54,040 nt of DNA from Saccharothrix sp. (GTDB taxonomy: Bacteria > Actinomycetota > Actinomycetes > Mycobacteriales > Pseudonocardiaceae). The position numbers and the translations under genes were made by a program. The stretch lies in contig NZ_JAPSLK010000057.1 in the NCBI RefSeq assembly GCF_031180885.1, forward strand, positions 1-54,040, read 5' to 3'. How positions within the stretch are numbered: position 1 is the stretch's first letter; the number at the start of each line of letters is the position of its first letter. This document shows positions 1 to 17,159 of the stretch, piece after piece. The notes under the pieces are model-generated. The model had not been told where the DNA came from. It saw nothing but the letters and a program-made list of their open reading frames with translations, and did no database searches.

Positions 1-8748
<8,748 letters not shown>

Positions 8749-8787
8749 CGTTCAACAACCTCTTGTCGACGAAGGGCGGAGCGGGCG

Positions 8788-10002
8788 TCAGACGGTGACG
8801 GGCAGGTGCATCACCGCGGGCAGCAGCGGGGAGTTGCGCAGTCGCAACGTCTTCGGGTCCGCGGCGAGCTTGATGTTCGGGAAGCGGGTGAACAGCTTGC
8901 GCAGCGCGGTGACGACCTCGATGCGCGCCAGCTCCGAGCCGGAGCAGAAGTGCGCGCCGCCGCCGAACGCCATGTGCGACTTGTCCGGGCGGTCGAGGTC
9001 GAACTTCTGCGGGTCGGGGAACTTCTTCGGGTCGTTGCCCGCCGCGGTCAGGTGCAGGTACACCGTGTCGCCCGCGGACACCTTGGTGCCGCCGATCTCC
9101 AGGTCCTCGGTGGCGAACCGGCGGAACCCGTGGTGCACCGAGCCGTGCATGCGCAGCAGCTCCTCCACGGCCACCTCGAACTCGTCGGGGTTGGCGCGCA
9201 GGCGTTCCAGCGCCTCGGGGTTGTCCAGCAGGGCCAGCGCGCCGCGGCTGATCATGCCCGCGGTGGTGTCGTAGCCGCCCAGCAGCGTCAGCAGGGCGAG
9301 GCTCATCACCTCGAACACGGTCAGCTCCGGCTCGCCGTCGGCGTTCTTGGCGTGCACCCAGTACGACAGCAGGTCGTCGGTCGGGTTCTCCGCCTTCTGC
9401 TTGCGGACGTCGTTGACGAACATCGACAGCTTCTCGCGGGTGGTGGCGTTGATCTGCTCGTCGCCGCCGAACGCCAGGTCGCACCAGTGCTTCAGCTCGG
9501 CCCGGTAGTTCTCCGGGATGCCCAGCACGTCGCAGATGATGGTGATGGGCAGGACCGCGGCGTAGTCGTTGACCAGGTCGCCGCCGCCCGCCGCCTCGAT
9601 CGCGTCCAGCCGGGCGTCCACGATCTCGTCCACGCGCGGGCGGAACGTGTCGACGTTGCGCGGCAAAAAGGTGAAGTTCACCATCCGCTTGAGGCGGGTG
9701 TGCTGCGGCGGGTCGGTGGTGACGATCGTGCCGGTCGCCTCGCCCTCCGGGAACCGCTTGGTGGTGAAGGTCTTCGGGTTGGCGTACTCGCGCGGCCGGG
9801 CCAGGCGCTTGTCCCGCAGGCCCGCGTGGACCTCGGCGTAGCCGGTGACGATCCACGCCGGGTCCTGGTCGTCCAGGCAGATCCGGTGGATCGGACCTTC
9901 CCGGTGCAGCGCGGCGTACAGCGCGTAGGGCGCGTAGGGGGAGGCGTAGTAGTCGTCGTCGAGCGGCATTTCATGCCCGTGCACGGGGCACTTGTCCGTC
10001 AT
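8788..10002 (-). CDS. Cytochrome P450
   Basis: A 404-residue soluble bacterial P450. Seen directly: I-helix GGYDTTAG, ExxR (ELLR), and the heme loop FGGGAHFCSGSELAR with the thiolate ligand Cys353. The start at 10002 (MTDKCPVHG) is chosen over an upstream in-frame Met because an AGGAC ribosome site sits 4-5 nt before it and the usual short N-terminus begins here. It lies 39 bp upstream of the PKS start on the same strand and probably shares its transcript, so oxidative tailoring of the polyketide is the simplest role. No ferredoxin gene is adjacent. Substrate unknown. Confidence 0.93.
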   Translation of the reverse strand: MTDKCPVHGHEMPLDDDYYASPYAPYALYAALHREGPIHRICLDDQDPAWIVTGYAEVHAGLRDKRLARPREYANPKTFTTKRFPEGEATGTIVTTDPPQHTRLKRMVNFTFLPRNVDTFRPRVDEIVDARLDAIEAAGGGDLVNDYAAVLPITIICDVLGIPENYRAELKHWCDLAFGGDEQINATTREKLSMFVNDVRKQKAENPTDDLLSYWVHAKNADGEPELTVFEVMSLALLTLLGGYDTTAGMISRGALALLDNPEALERLRANPDEFEVAVEELLRMHGSVHHGFRRFATEDLEIGGTKVSAGDTVYLHLTAAGNDPKKFPDPQKFDLDRPDKSHMAFGGGAHFCSGSELARIEVVTALRKLFTRFPNIKLAADPKTLRLRNSPLLPAVMHLPVTV

Positions 10003-10105
10003 GTCGTCCTCGCTAGGGGGTCTGGGCAGGTCGCGGACCGCGCGCGGAGCCCATGCTGCGCGCGGTCGCTCCACGGTCGGGTAATCGCCGGGGTGAGCGG
10101 GGTGG

Positions 10106-10885
10106 TCAGCCCACCAGCGCGGGGACCTGGATGGCGGCGTCGTGCTCCAGGATGCGCTGCTGGAGTTCCTGGAGCCCCCGACCCGGTTCGAGGCCGAGAC
10201 CGTCGATGAGCGCCTCGCGGGTGCGGCGGTAGACGCGCAGCGCGTCCGCCTGCCGGCCGGACCGGTACAGCGCCAGCATGAACTGGAGGCACAGCCGTTC
10301 CCGCATGGGTTCGGTGGCGGTGAGCACCTCCAGCTCCGGGGTGATCTCGCGGTGCCGGCCGCACGCCAGTTCGGCGTCGAGCCGGTCCTCCAGCGCGGAC
10401 AGCCGCTCGTCCTCCAGCGCGGTCAGCTCGGACCAGCAGATGCCGGTCTCCACGAGGTCGGCCAGCGCCCGCCCGCGCCACAGCGACAGCGCCTCGCGCA
10501 GCCGTTCGGCGCCCAGGGCGTGCGCGCCCTCGGAGATCGCGCTGCGCCCGTCGCGCACCAGCGAGCGGAACACGAACAGGTCGACCGACTGCACGTCGAC
10601 CCGCAGCTGGTAGCCGGGGCGGTGCGTGCGCAGGAGGGGGGTGGTGGTCGGGTCGGTGTTGGCGGCGAGCATCCGGCGGATGCCCGACACGGCGTTCTGG
10701 ACCATCTTCCGGGCGGTCGGGGGCGGGTTGCCCTCCCACATCGCCTGGAGGATCTGGCTGGTCGGCACGACCTTGTTCGCGTGCAGCAGGAGGTAGCCGA
10801 GGATCGCGCGCTGCTTCACGCCGCCCAGTTCGAGCTGGGCGCCGCCGTCGACGACCTCGGTGCTCCCGAGAACGGAGAACTTCAT
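10106..10885 (-). CDS. SARP-family transcriptional activator
   Basis: A 259-residue regulator with an N-terminal OmpR-like winged helix (KFSVLGSTEVVDGG, then LRTHRPGYQLRVD) followed by a bacterial transcriptional activation (BTAD) domain (LFVFRSLVRDGR through LGLEPGRGLQELQQRIL). This is the short SARP architecture typical of pathway-specific activators. Start MKFSVLG at 10885 is preferred because GGGAG lies about 7 nt upstream and family members begin here; an in-frame ATG 14 codons earlier lacks this. It is first in the minus-strand run P450-PKS and divergent from the RiPP-like peptide gene, so it may activate both directions from the 10.9-11.4 kb intergenic region. Confidence 0.93.
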   Translation of the reverse strand: MKFSVLGSTEVVDGGAQLELGGVKQRAILGYLLLHANKVVPTSQILQAMWEGNPPPTARKMVQNAVSGIRRMLAANTDPTTTPLLRTHRPGYQLRVDVQSVDLFVFRSLVRDGRSAISEGAHALGAERLREALSLWRGRALADLVETGICWSELTALEDERLSALEDRLDAELACGRHREITPELEVLTATEPMRERLCLQFMLALYRSGRQADALRVYRRTREALIDGLGLEPGRGLQELQQRILEHDAAIQVPALVG

Positions 10886-11382
10886 GGACTCACTCCCGAG
10901 ATTTGCCGGAACCGTGGAGAAGCACATCGGAGCTTCCCACTTCTGGCAACTGCCGAGACACCCCTAGGTAGGTCGGGGGAATTCCTAGGGGCATGGCACG
11001 GGCATTCGGCCGAATATGCGCACCACCTGGTCAGCCATTGTGCGCCCATGGTCGGGTGTGACGGCGTCACATGCCCGCGGTGAGCGGGTCACGGGCAAGT
11101 GGTGAGCGAGGTCCAAGAGGGGTTCGGAGCACTTAACGCCCCAGGTGGGAACGGTGGGGGCGATAAGGGTCCAACCGTGTGACCGGGTGCCCGGGGCGGG
11201 TTGCCGGAAGGTGTCCCGGAGGTGATCGGCGAAGGCGGGTATGAGTATTTCACGGGTGCGCTGTGAGGAAACGGCGGGCGATGGGTGAGGCGCGGCCTTG
11301 TCGCGGTACCCGCCGATCGAGCACCTTTTGTCTCGAACGTCGCCCACCACATCGAGCGAACTTCCCGCGAGGAGACTTCCCA
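10886..11382. promoter_or_regulatory. Divergent control region between SARP and precursor peptide
   Basis: This 497-bp stretch has no convincing gene on either strand; open frames across it lack ribosome sites and normal codon pattern. It holds a perfect inverted repeat (cccctagg at 10961-10968 and cctagggg at 10984-10991) about 75 bp upstream of the SARP start, and the ribosome site of the peptide gene (GAGGAG, near 11369). Promoters in both directions must lie here, but no -10/-35 pair is clear enough to mark. Confidence 0.5.
10961..10991. promoter_or_regulatory. Perfect 8-bp inverted repeat upstream of SARP (candidate operator)
   Basis: Arms cccctagg and cctagggg are separated by 15 bp, with centres 23 bp apart, roughly two helical turns. 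The position about 75 bp upstream of the SARP start codon suits a dimeric regulator site. Binding protein unknown; a role is inferred from symmetry and position only. Confidence 0.45.
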
Positions 11383-11556
11383 ATGCCGATCATCGCGAAT
11401 GAGATTGTCCGGGCGTTCTTCTTCGAGGGCGCCGAGGCGCCCGCCGCCGGCGCTCTCTCCGTGGACGTGCTGGACAGCTGGACCAACACGGGCATCGCCG
11501 CCGTCCGCCCGACCACGATCAGCTGGAGCGAGGGCCAGAGCGGCTCGTGCTACTGA
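11383..11556 (+). CDS. Small RiPP-precursor-like peptide (57 aa)
   Basis: ATG at 11383 is preceded by a strong GAGGAG ribosome site with about 8 nt spacing. The product begins MPIIANEIVRAFFFEG, has an Ala/Pro/Gly hinge (EAPAAGAL), an acidic leader-like segment (SVDVLDSW), and ends in a Ser/Thr/Cys-rich tail TTISWSEGQSGSCY. This leader-plus-core layout is what azole-forming YcaO/SagB systems modify, and such enzymes are encoded at 43.3-47.1 kb. The only Cys is penultimate, within SGSCY; Ser and Thr in the tail could also be cyclised. It is the first gene of the plus-strand run leading to the thioesterase. I do not recognise a named family. The assignment as substrate of the distant enzymes is inference; alternatives are an unrelated small structural peptide or a precursor for another modifier. 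Confidence 0.7.
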   Translation: MPIIANEIVRAFFFEGAEAPAAGALSVDVLDSWTNTGIAAVRPTTISWSEGQSGSCY

Positions 11557-11653
11557 CCGCACAACCCGGGCGCGCCCACCGCGAACCGCCGGTGGGCAGC
11601 GCCCCCGCCCACCGCCGACCGGTGGGTCTGGTCACCACCCACGACTGGAACCC

Positions 11654-11795
11654 GCGAGGCCGCGTCGGCTTGTCGGGCTGCGTTTCCCGACGATCACGTC
11701 CTTCGCTCGTCGGGAAACGCAGCCCGACGAGCCGACTCCCATGCGGCCTCGCCCGCGACGCCGGAGGCGGCGCCATTCAACACGGAGTAGACGAG
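11654..11795 (+). promoter_or_regulatory. Intercistronic hairpin leader, copy 1 (upstream of thioesterase)
   Basis: A near-perfect hairpin whose 73-nt core runs 11664-11736. Outer arms gaggccgc (11656-11663) and gcggcctc (11743-11750) extend it to about 95 nt. The loop contains CGATCACGTCCTTCG. A second, small cgcc-gga-ggcg hairpin follows. The ATG of the thioesterase is at 11796, 59 nt after the core. Homologous copies precede the genes at 12675 and 30361 in the same orientation. No U-run follows the stem, so it is not a canonical terminator. Confidence 0.8.
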
Positions 11796-12611
11796 ATGTC
11801 CGAAACGGAATTGTGGATCCGCCGGTTCCACCCGGCCGACGACGCTGCCACGCGGCTGCTGTGCCTGCCGCACGCGGGTGGGTCCGCCGGCTACTTCTTC
11901 CGCGTGGCGCAAGAGCTTTCGCCGGAGATCGACGTGCTGGCCGTGCAGTACCCGGGTCGGCAGGACCGGCAGCGCGAGCCCGGCCTCACCTCGATCCACG
12001 AACTCGCCGACCGCCTGGTGGCGGCCGTGCTCCCCCTGGTCGACCGGCCGATCGCGGTGTTCGGCCACAGCATGGGCGCCACGCTGGGCTTCGAGGTCGC
12101 GCGGCGGCTGGAGGGCCTGGGGGTCACGCCCACCGCGCTGTTCGCGTCCGGTCGGCGCGCGCCGCACCGCAAGCGGCTGGAGCGGACCCACCTGCGCGAC
12201 GACGCCGGTCTGATCGCCGACGTCCGCGCGCTCGCCGGCACCGACTCCGCGCTGCTGGACGACGAGGACGTGGTCCGCATGGTGCTGCCCGCGATCCGCT
12301 CCGACTACACCGCCGCCGAGACCTACGAGTTCCGGCCCGGCCCGAAGCTGTCGTGCCCGATCGTCGCGCTGGTCGGCGACGCGGACCCGCGCGTGACGCT
12401 GGAGGAGGCGGAGGGCTGGCGCGAGCACACCGACGCGTCCTTCGACCTCGCCGTCCACCCGGGCGGCCACTTCTACCTCAATGACTCGATGCCGGCGATC
12501 CTGCGCCGGATCACCGACCACACCCGGGCTGCCGGCGAAGCCGCGTCGGCTTGTCGCGGCGCCTTTCCCGCCGATCACGTCCTTCGATCGGCGGGAAACG
12601 CGTCGCGATGA
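11796..12611 (+). CDS. Type II thioesterase
   Basis: A 271-residue alpha/beta-hydrolase of the editing thioesterase family that frees mis-loaded carrier proteins in PKS and NRPS lines. Visible: N-terminal LLCLPHAGGSAGYFF, nucleophile elbow GHSMGA (Ser92), GDADPRV with the candidate acid, and catalytic His225 in HPGGHFYLND. A GGAG site precedes the ATG. The last 20 or so codons, including the stop, are encoded by hairpin leader copy 2. The natural family end is near the preceding helix (ILRRITDHTR), so the tail is probably an acquired extension. Both a PKS and an NRPS are present, so which line it serves is not decided by sequence. Confidence 0.92.
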   Translation: MSETELWIRRFHPADDAATRLLCLPHAGGSAGYFFRVAQELSPEIDVLAVQYPGRQDRQREPGLTSIHELADRLVAAVLPLVDRPIAVFGHSMGATLGFEVARRLEGLGVTPTALFASGRRAPHRKRLERTHLRDDAGLIADVRALAGTDSALLDDEDVVRMVLPAIRSDYTAAETYEFRPGPKLSCPIVALVGDADPRVTLEEAEGWREHTDASFDLAVHPGGHFYLNDSMPAILRRITDHTRAAGEAASACRGAFPADHVLRSAGNASR

Positions 12612-12674
12612 GCCGACCCCCGGGGTGGCTGAGCCGCGCGACGGAGTCGCGCCATCAGACACCGAGGTGACAAG
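12538..12674 (+). promoter_or_regulatory. Intercistronic hairpin leader, copy 2 (upstream of LAL regulator)
   Basis: The 73-nt core spans 12545-12617 and overlaps the 3' end of the thioesterase gene, whose stop codon lies inside the descending arm. A second hairpin, gcgcgac-gga-gtcgcgc, follows, then the GAGGTG ribosome site. The GTG start of the regulator at 12675 is 57 nt after the core. The loop CGATCACGTCCTTCG is identical to copy 1, while stem bases differ with compensating changes (for example an A-T pair replaced by C-G next to the loop). Confidence 0.8.
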
Positions 12675-15290
12675 GTGTTTTTGATCGAGAGAGAACATCT
12701 CCTCTCCGAGTTGACCGCGCTGTACACGGCGTCGTCGACCGGCAGCGGACGGGTCGCGCTCGTCGACGGCGGCGTGGCCAGCGGCAAGACCGAGCTGGTC
12801 AACGCGCTGGCCGAACGGGCCGCCGCGGACGGCGCGCTCGTGCTCACCGCGGCCTGCTCGCTGGCGGAGAGCGCCATCCCGCTGGGCGCGGTGAACCAGC
12901 TCTGCCACGGCGCGGACCTGCGGCTGGACGTGGAAGTCGGCGACCCGGACGCAACCACGTTGCGCGACGACGACGCCCGGCTGCTGGAGAACGTGTGCCG
13001 CCTGCTGCTGGACCTCGCCGCCGAACGCCCGCTGGTGGTCGTCGTCGACGACGTCCAGTTCGCGGACCCCTTGTCGCTGCAAGCCCTGCTCTACCTGCAA
13101 CGGCGCATCCGCGCGGCCCGCGTGCTGCTCGTGCTGAGCGGTTGCGTGTCGGCGCGGCCCGCCGGCGCGGCGTTCCACGCGGAGCTGACCCGGCAGCCGC
13201 ACTGCCGGCACCTGCGGCTGCTGCCGCTGTCGCGCGACGGGGTCGGCCGGCTGCTCGCCGAGCGGTTCACGCCCGAGGTGGCGCGGCGGTTCGCCGAACC
13301 CGCGCACGCCCTCAGCGGCGGCAACCCCATGCTCGTGCACGCCCTCGCCGACGATTCCATTGGCGCATCGGACTTTCCGGCCGTCGGTGACGCGTTCGTG
13401 CACGCGGCGCTGGCGTGCCTGCACCGCAGTGACCCCCGGCTGCTGGACGTCGCCCGCGCGGTGGCCGCGGCCGGTTCCCGCGCGTCCACGGACCTGGTGG
13501 CCGCGCTCGCCGACGTCACCCCGGCCGCCACCCGCCAGGCCGTGACCGCGCTCGGTGAGGCCGGTCTGGTCGACGGCCACGAGTTCCACCACCCGGCGGT
13601 GCGCGCGGCGGTGCTCGAAGACTGCCCGCCTGATGTGCTGGAAGCGTTGCGGCACAAGGCGGCCCGGCTCCTGCACGACGACGCCGCACCCGCCGCCGAG
13701 GTCGCCGCGCACCTGGTGGCCGTGGGTGAGCCGGTCGAGCCGTGGGCCGTGCCGGTGCTCGTCACGGCGGCGGCCGAGGCCGCGGCGGAGGACGCCACGG
13801 CCCACGCCGTCGACTGCCTGGACCTGGCCCTCGCCTCCACCGACGACCCGCGCGAACGGGCGGCCGTCGAGGCCGGGCTGGTCCGGCTGCACTGGCGGTC
13901 CAAGCCGTCGAGCGTCCTGCGCCACCTGACGTCCCTGCAGGACGCGGCCCGCGCGGACCTCCTCGACGCGCGCGACGCCCTGATGCTCGTACGTTCCCTG
14001 GCCTGGTACGGCCGGCCGGATGACGCGGCGGAAGTGCTGGACGGCCTTGACCACCTCAACGAGCACCCCGACCCGGAGATCGCCGCCGACCACCTGGCCA
14101 CCGTCGACTGGCTCCACCACTGCCACCCGGACGGCACGAAACCCACCGACCGGCTTTCGTTGGACCGGGCGGAGGAAGTGCTCCAGCGCGCCCGGCCCGG
14201 CGATTCGATCCTCGTCGCCGTGTGGGCCGCCCTGCGTGCGCTGATCGGCGCCGACCAGCTCGACCGCGCCGAAGACTGGTGCCAACGGCTGCACGAGGAA
14301 GCCGACCGGCGTGAAGTCGCCAGTTGGCGCGCCGTGCTGTCCGACGTCCGGGCCGAGATCGCGTTGCGGCGCGGTGACCTCGCGGTGGCCCAGCGGTACG
14401 CAAGCCAAGCGCTGACCACGATGTCCGCGACCTCCTGGGGTGTCGCCATCGGCTCGCCGCTCGCCCACCTCGTCCTCGCCGCCACCATGACCGGCCAGCC
14501 CGAGGAAGCCGACGAAGCGCTCCGCAGGCCCACACCGGCCGCGCTGCGCCGAACCCTGTTCTGGCCCCGGTACCTGCGCGCGAGGGGCGTCCACTACGAC
14601 GCGGCGGACCGGCAGCAGGCCGCCCTCGCGGACTTCCGCGCCGCCGGGGAACTGGCCGTGCGGTGGGACGTCGACGACCCGTCGACCCTGCCGTGGCGGG
14701 TCGACCTCGCCCGCGTGCACGTCCGCCAGGGCCGGCCCGAACGGGCGCGGGAACTGCTCACCGAGCACCTGGCCCTGCCCGGCGCGGACAGCCCGCGCGC
14801 CAAGGGCATGGGCCTGCGCGCGCTGGCGTCCGCGTGCGCGCCCAAGCAGCGCCAGGCGATGTTGTGCGAGGCGATGGACCTCCTGCACGCCGGCGGCGAC
14901 CGGCACGAACTCGCGCACGCGTTCGCCGACCTCAGCCAGACCGGCCAGGCGCTCGGCGAGTTCGGGCGCGCCAAGATGATGGGCAGGCGCGCCCTCCAAC
15001 TCGCCGAGGGCTGCCACGCCGGGCTGCTGCGGAAGAAGTTGCTACCGCTCCACGACGCGCTCGACGAGCGCGGCGGAGGGGCGGAGGACGGGCTCGCCGC
15101 CCTGAGCGACGCCGAGCGGCGCGTCGTGAACCTGGCTGCCCGCGGTCACACCAACCGCGAGATCGGGCACAAGCTGTTCATCACGGTCAGCACCGTCGAG
15201 CAGCACCTGACCAGGGCCTACCGGAAGCTGGGGATCAGCAGGCGGACGGACCTGGTGCCGATCGGTCCGACCGAGGAGGTGTTCGCGTGA
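12675..15290 (+). CDS. LAL-type LuxR-family ATP-binding regulator
   Basis: An 871-residue large LuxR regulator. The N-terminal AAA-like ATPase shows Walker A (GGVASGKTE, about residues 32-40) and Walker B (LVVVVDDVQFAD). A long helical TPR-like middle follows. The C-terminal LuxR helix-turn-helix is complete (LSDAERRVVNLAARGHTNREIGHKL, then TVSTVEQHLTRAYRKLGISRR). Start GTG at 12675 has GAGGTG 5 nt upstream. Proteins of this type are cluster-situated activators of macrolide and other PKS pathways. It lies 73 bp before the isocyanide synthase gene and is the closest regulator to that operon. It is preceded by hairpin leader copy 2, suggesting post-transcriptional control of its own level. Confidence 0.93.
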   Translation: MFLIEREHLLSELTALYTASSTGSGRVALVDGGVASGKTELVNALAERAAADGALVLTAACSLAESAIPLGAVNQLCHGADLRLDVEVGDPDATTLRDDDARLLENVCRLLLDLAAERPLVVVVDDVQFADPLSLQALLYLQRRIRAARVLLVLSGCVSARPAGAAFHAELTRQPHCRHLRLLPLSRDGVGRLLAERFTPEVARRFAEPAHALSGGNPMLVHALADDSIGASDFPAVGDAFVHAALACLHRSDPRLLDVARAVAAAGSRASTDLVAALADVTPAATRQAVTALGEAGLVDGHEFHHPAVRAAVLEDCPPDVLEALRHKAARLLHDDAAPAAEVAAHLVAVGEPVEPWAVPVLVTAAAEAAAEDATAHAVDCLDLALASTDDPRERAAVEAGLVRLHWRSKPSSVLRHLTSLQDAARADLLDARDALMLVRSLAWYGRPDDAAEVLDGLDHLNEHPDPEIAADHLATVDWLHHCHPDGTKPTDRLSLDRAEEVLQRARPGDSILVAVWAALRALIGADQLDRAEDWCQRLHEEADRREVASWRAVLSDVRAEIALRRGDLAVAQRYASQALTTMSATSWGVAIGSPLAHLVLAATMTGQPEEADEALRRPTPAALRRTLFWPRYLRARGVHYDAADRQQAALADFRAAGELAVRWDVDDPSTLPWRVDLARVHVRQGRPERARELLTEHLALPGADSPRAKGMGLRALASACAPKQRQAMLCEAMDLLHAGGDRHELAHAFADLSQTGQALGEFGRAKMMGRRALQLAEGCHAGLLRKKLLPLHDALDERGGGAEDGLAALSDAERRVVNLAARGHTNREIGHKLFITVSTVEQHLTRAYRKLGISRRTDLVPIGPTEEVFA

Positions 15291-15363
15291 GGCGGCGCGA
15301 ACGCGTGCTCGGGCGCGGCGACCCGTTGCCCGACAGTGAAACCACGATGCGATCGGACACGAC

Positions 15364-16350
15364 ATGACCGCAGTCGAGCACGAGGGAATCCTCAGGCAGG
15401 CGAGTCGACGCGCACAGCGGATACTCGCGCTGACCTTCCGGTTCCGCCGCCTCGAACACCCCGACGACCCGTGCGGCGAACAGCCGTGCGACCAGTGCTA
15501 CGACACCCACGAGAACCGCGTGCTGCGCTACGTGCTGGCCGGCGAGCCGGTGCACTTCGTGCTGCCCGCCTTCCCCGCCAAGTCGCGCAACCCGGAGAAG
15601 GTCGTCGGCTCGCTGCCCGACCTCGGCGAGCGGATCTCGGTGGAGTTCCTCCAGTCGTTCTGCGAGCAGGTGAGCCACTACCACCCGCCGGGCGCGCGCA
15701 TCCTGATCTGCTCGGACGGCCACGTCTTCTCCGACATCCTGGGCATCCCGGACGACGACGTGACCGCCTACCGCGACGAGTTGCGGCGCATCATCGACCA
15801 GACCGGCGCGAGTTCGGTGTCGCTGTACTCGCTGGACGACGCGTTCGGCCTGACCGACTACGACGAGATGCGCCGCCTGCTGCTGGAGCGCTTCGCCACG
15901 CCGCTGGACGACCTGCGCGCCGAGGTGCGCACGGACCTCGGCGCGCGTTCGCTGTTCAACGGGATGCACCGGTTCATGGTCGAGGACCAGACGCCGCTGC
16001 ACCCGGAGATGAGCCGCACCAAGCTGCGCGAGCACTGCAAGGACTTCGCGTACCGGATGATCCAGCGCAGCCGCGCCTGGGGCGACCTGGTGGCCGCGGA
16101 GTTCCCCGACTCGATGCGGCTGTCGATCCACCCGCAGCCCCGGCACGCCGAGAAGATCGGCTTCCACCTCATCCGCACCAGGGACAGCTGGCTCACCCCG
16201 TGGCACGGCGTGGTCGTGGACGACGGCACCACGATGACCCTGGTCAAGCGGGCCCAGGCGGAGCGCGACAACGCCTCCCTGATCTGGCGCAACGGCCGGC
16301 CCAGCCACTACGTCAACCCCGAGTTCCCGCCGGAAGGGATCGCGTCATGA
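15364..16350 (+). CDS. Isocyanide (isonitrile) synthase, PvcA/IsnA family
   Basis: A 328-residue protein of the DIT1/PvcA family, which converts the alpha-amine of tyrosine or tryptophan to an isonitrile using ribulose-5-phosphate as one-carbon source. Family signatures are clear: LPAFPAKSRNPEKV (about residues 68-81), SLPDLGE, the CSDGHVFSDILGIPDDDV block (about 117-134), and a basic C-terminal half with RLSIHPQPRHAEKIGFHL. Length equals that of characterised members. The ribosome site is weak (CGGACACGAC before ATG). It overlaps the oxygenase gene by ATGA, the classic isnA-isnB pairing. Whether it uses Tyr or Trp is not readable by eye. Confidence 0.9.
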   Translation: MTAVEHEGILRQASRRAQRILALTFRFRRLEHPDDPCGEQPCDQCYDTHENRVLRYVLAGEPVHFVLPAFPAKSRNPEKVVGSLPDLGERISVEFLQSFCEQVSHYHPPGARILICSDGHVFSDILGIPDDDVTAYRDELRRIIDQTGASSVSLYSLDDAFGLTDYDEMRRLLLERFATPLDDLRAEVRTDLGARSLFNGMHRFMVEDQTPLHPEMSRTKLREHCKDFAYRMIQRSRAWGDLVAAEFPDSMRLSIHPQPRHAEKIGFHLIRTRDSWLTPWHGVVVDDGTTMTLVKRAQAERDNASLIWRNGRPSHYVNPEFPPEGIAS

Positions 16351-17150
16351 CCAAGGCAGACCAACTGCGCGTCGAGGAGACGCCGCTGTCGCCGTTCGGC
16401 CGGCTGGTGACCGCCGACGGCGCCGCGGACCTGCGCGACATCCACCCGTCCGTGCTGGAGCGCTGGACGGTCGAGTCCAAAGTGGTCGTTCTGCGAGGTT
16501 TCCCCTTGCTGGACAAGGAAGACCTCGTCGAGTACTGCACGCAGTGGGGCGAGGTGCTGCACTGGGACTTCGGGGCCGTGCTGGACCTGGTGGTCCAGGA
16601 GGACCCTAAGAACTACCTGTTCAGCCGCACCGACGTGCCGTTCCACTGGGACGGGGCGTTCGCCAAGCAGGCTCCGCGCTACTTCCTGTTCCAGTGCGTC
16701 GAGGCGCCGGTGGCGGGCGGTGGCGGCGAGACCGTGTTCTCCGACAGCGTCGAAGTGCTGCGCCGCACGCCCGCCGAGCTGGTGCGCGAGTGGGCGGGTA
16801 CTCGGGTCACCTACCGCACCGAGAAGCTCGGCTACTACGGCGGCGAGACCGTGTCGCCGCTGCTGGCGGAGCACTCGGAGACCGGCGAGACGGTCCTGCG
16901 CTACGGCGAACCGCTCGACCCCGAGCGGTACCGCAACCCGGTGTGGGTGGAGATCGACGGCAAGTCCGGCGCGGACGCGGAGGCGTTCATGGCGGACCTG
17001 CGCGACCGCATGCACGACCCGGAGGTCTGCTACCACCACGAGTGGCGCGACGGCGACATCGTCGCGGTGGACAACCAGGCGCTCCTGCACGGCCGCAACG
17101 CGTTCCGCGGCAACTCCTCCCGGCACCTCCAGCGCATCCAGATCCTCTAG
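16347..17150 (+). CDS. PvcB/IsnB-like Fe(II)/2-oxoglutarate dioxygenase
   Basis: A 267-residue TauD/TfdA-fold oxygenase. The iron-binding facial triad is visible as His100-x-Asp102 (FHWDGAF) and distal His248 (ALLHGRNAF), with arginines downstream for 2-oxoglutarate. Its start codon overlaps the stop of the isocyanide synthase, and this gene order defines IsnA-IsnB pairs in which the oxygenase decarboxylates and desaturates the amino acid isonitrile to a vinyl isonitrile. That reaction is inferred from family and context. It is only about 20% like the other dioxygenase of the window (29314-30189) by eye and clearly has a different substrate. Confidence 0.9.
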   Translation: MTKADQLRVEETPLSPFGRLVTADGAADLRDIHPSVLERWTVESKVVVLRGFPLLDKEDLVEYCTQWGEVLHWDFGAVLDLVVQEDPKNYLFSRTDVPFHWDGAFAKQAPRYFLFQCVEAPVAGGGGETVFSDSVEVLRRTPAELVREWAGTRVTYRTEKLGYYGGETVSPLLAEHSETGETVLRYGEPLDPERYRNPVWVEIDGKSGADAEAFMADLRDRMHDPEVCYHHEWRDGDIVAVDNQALLHGRNAFRGNSSRHLQRIQIL

Positions 17151-17159
17151 GAGCAAGCC

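Noticed and set aside
11317..11358. tcgagca/tcgaacg/tcgagcg-like heptamers before the precursor peptide as a SARP box
   Set aside because: Spacings are 16 and 19 bp, not 11 or 22, and the match is weak.
11383..11556. Precursor peptide as lanthipeptide or thiopeptide substrate
   Set aside because: No dehydratase, LanC-like cyclase or pyridine synthase is encoded in the window; only YcaO and SagB are.
11694..15017. 1,107-codon minus-strand frame across thioesterase and LAL genes
   Set aside because: Opposite strand of two genes with clear catalytic and HTH motifs; its sequence is Arg/Gly/Val-rich with no domain.
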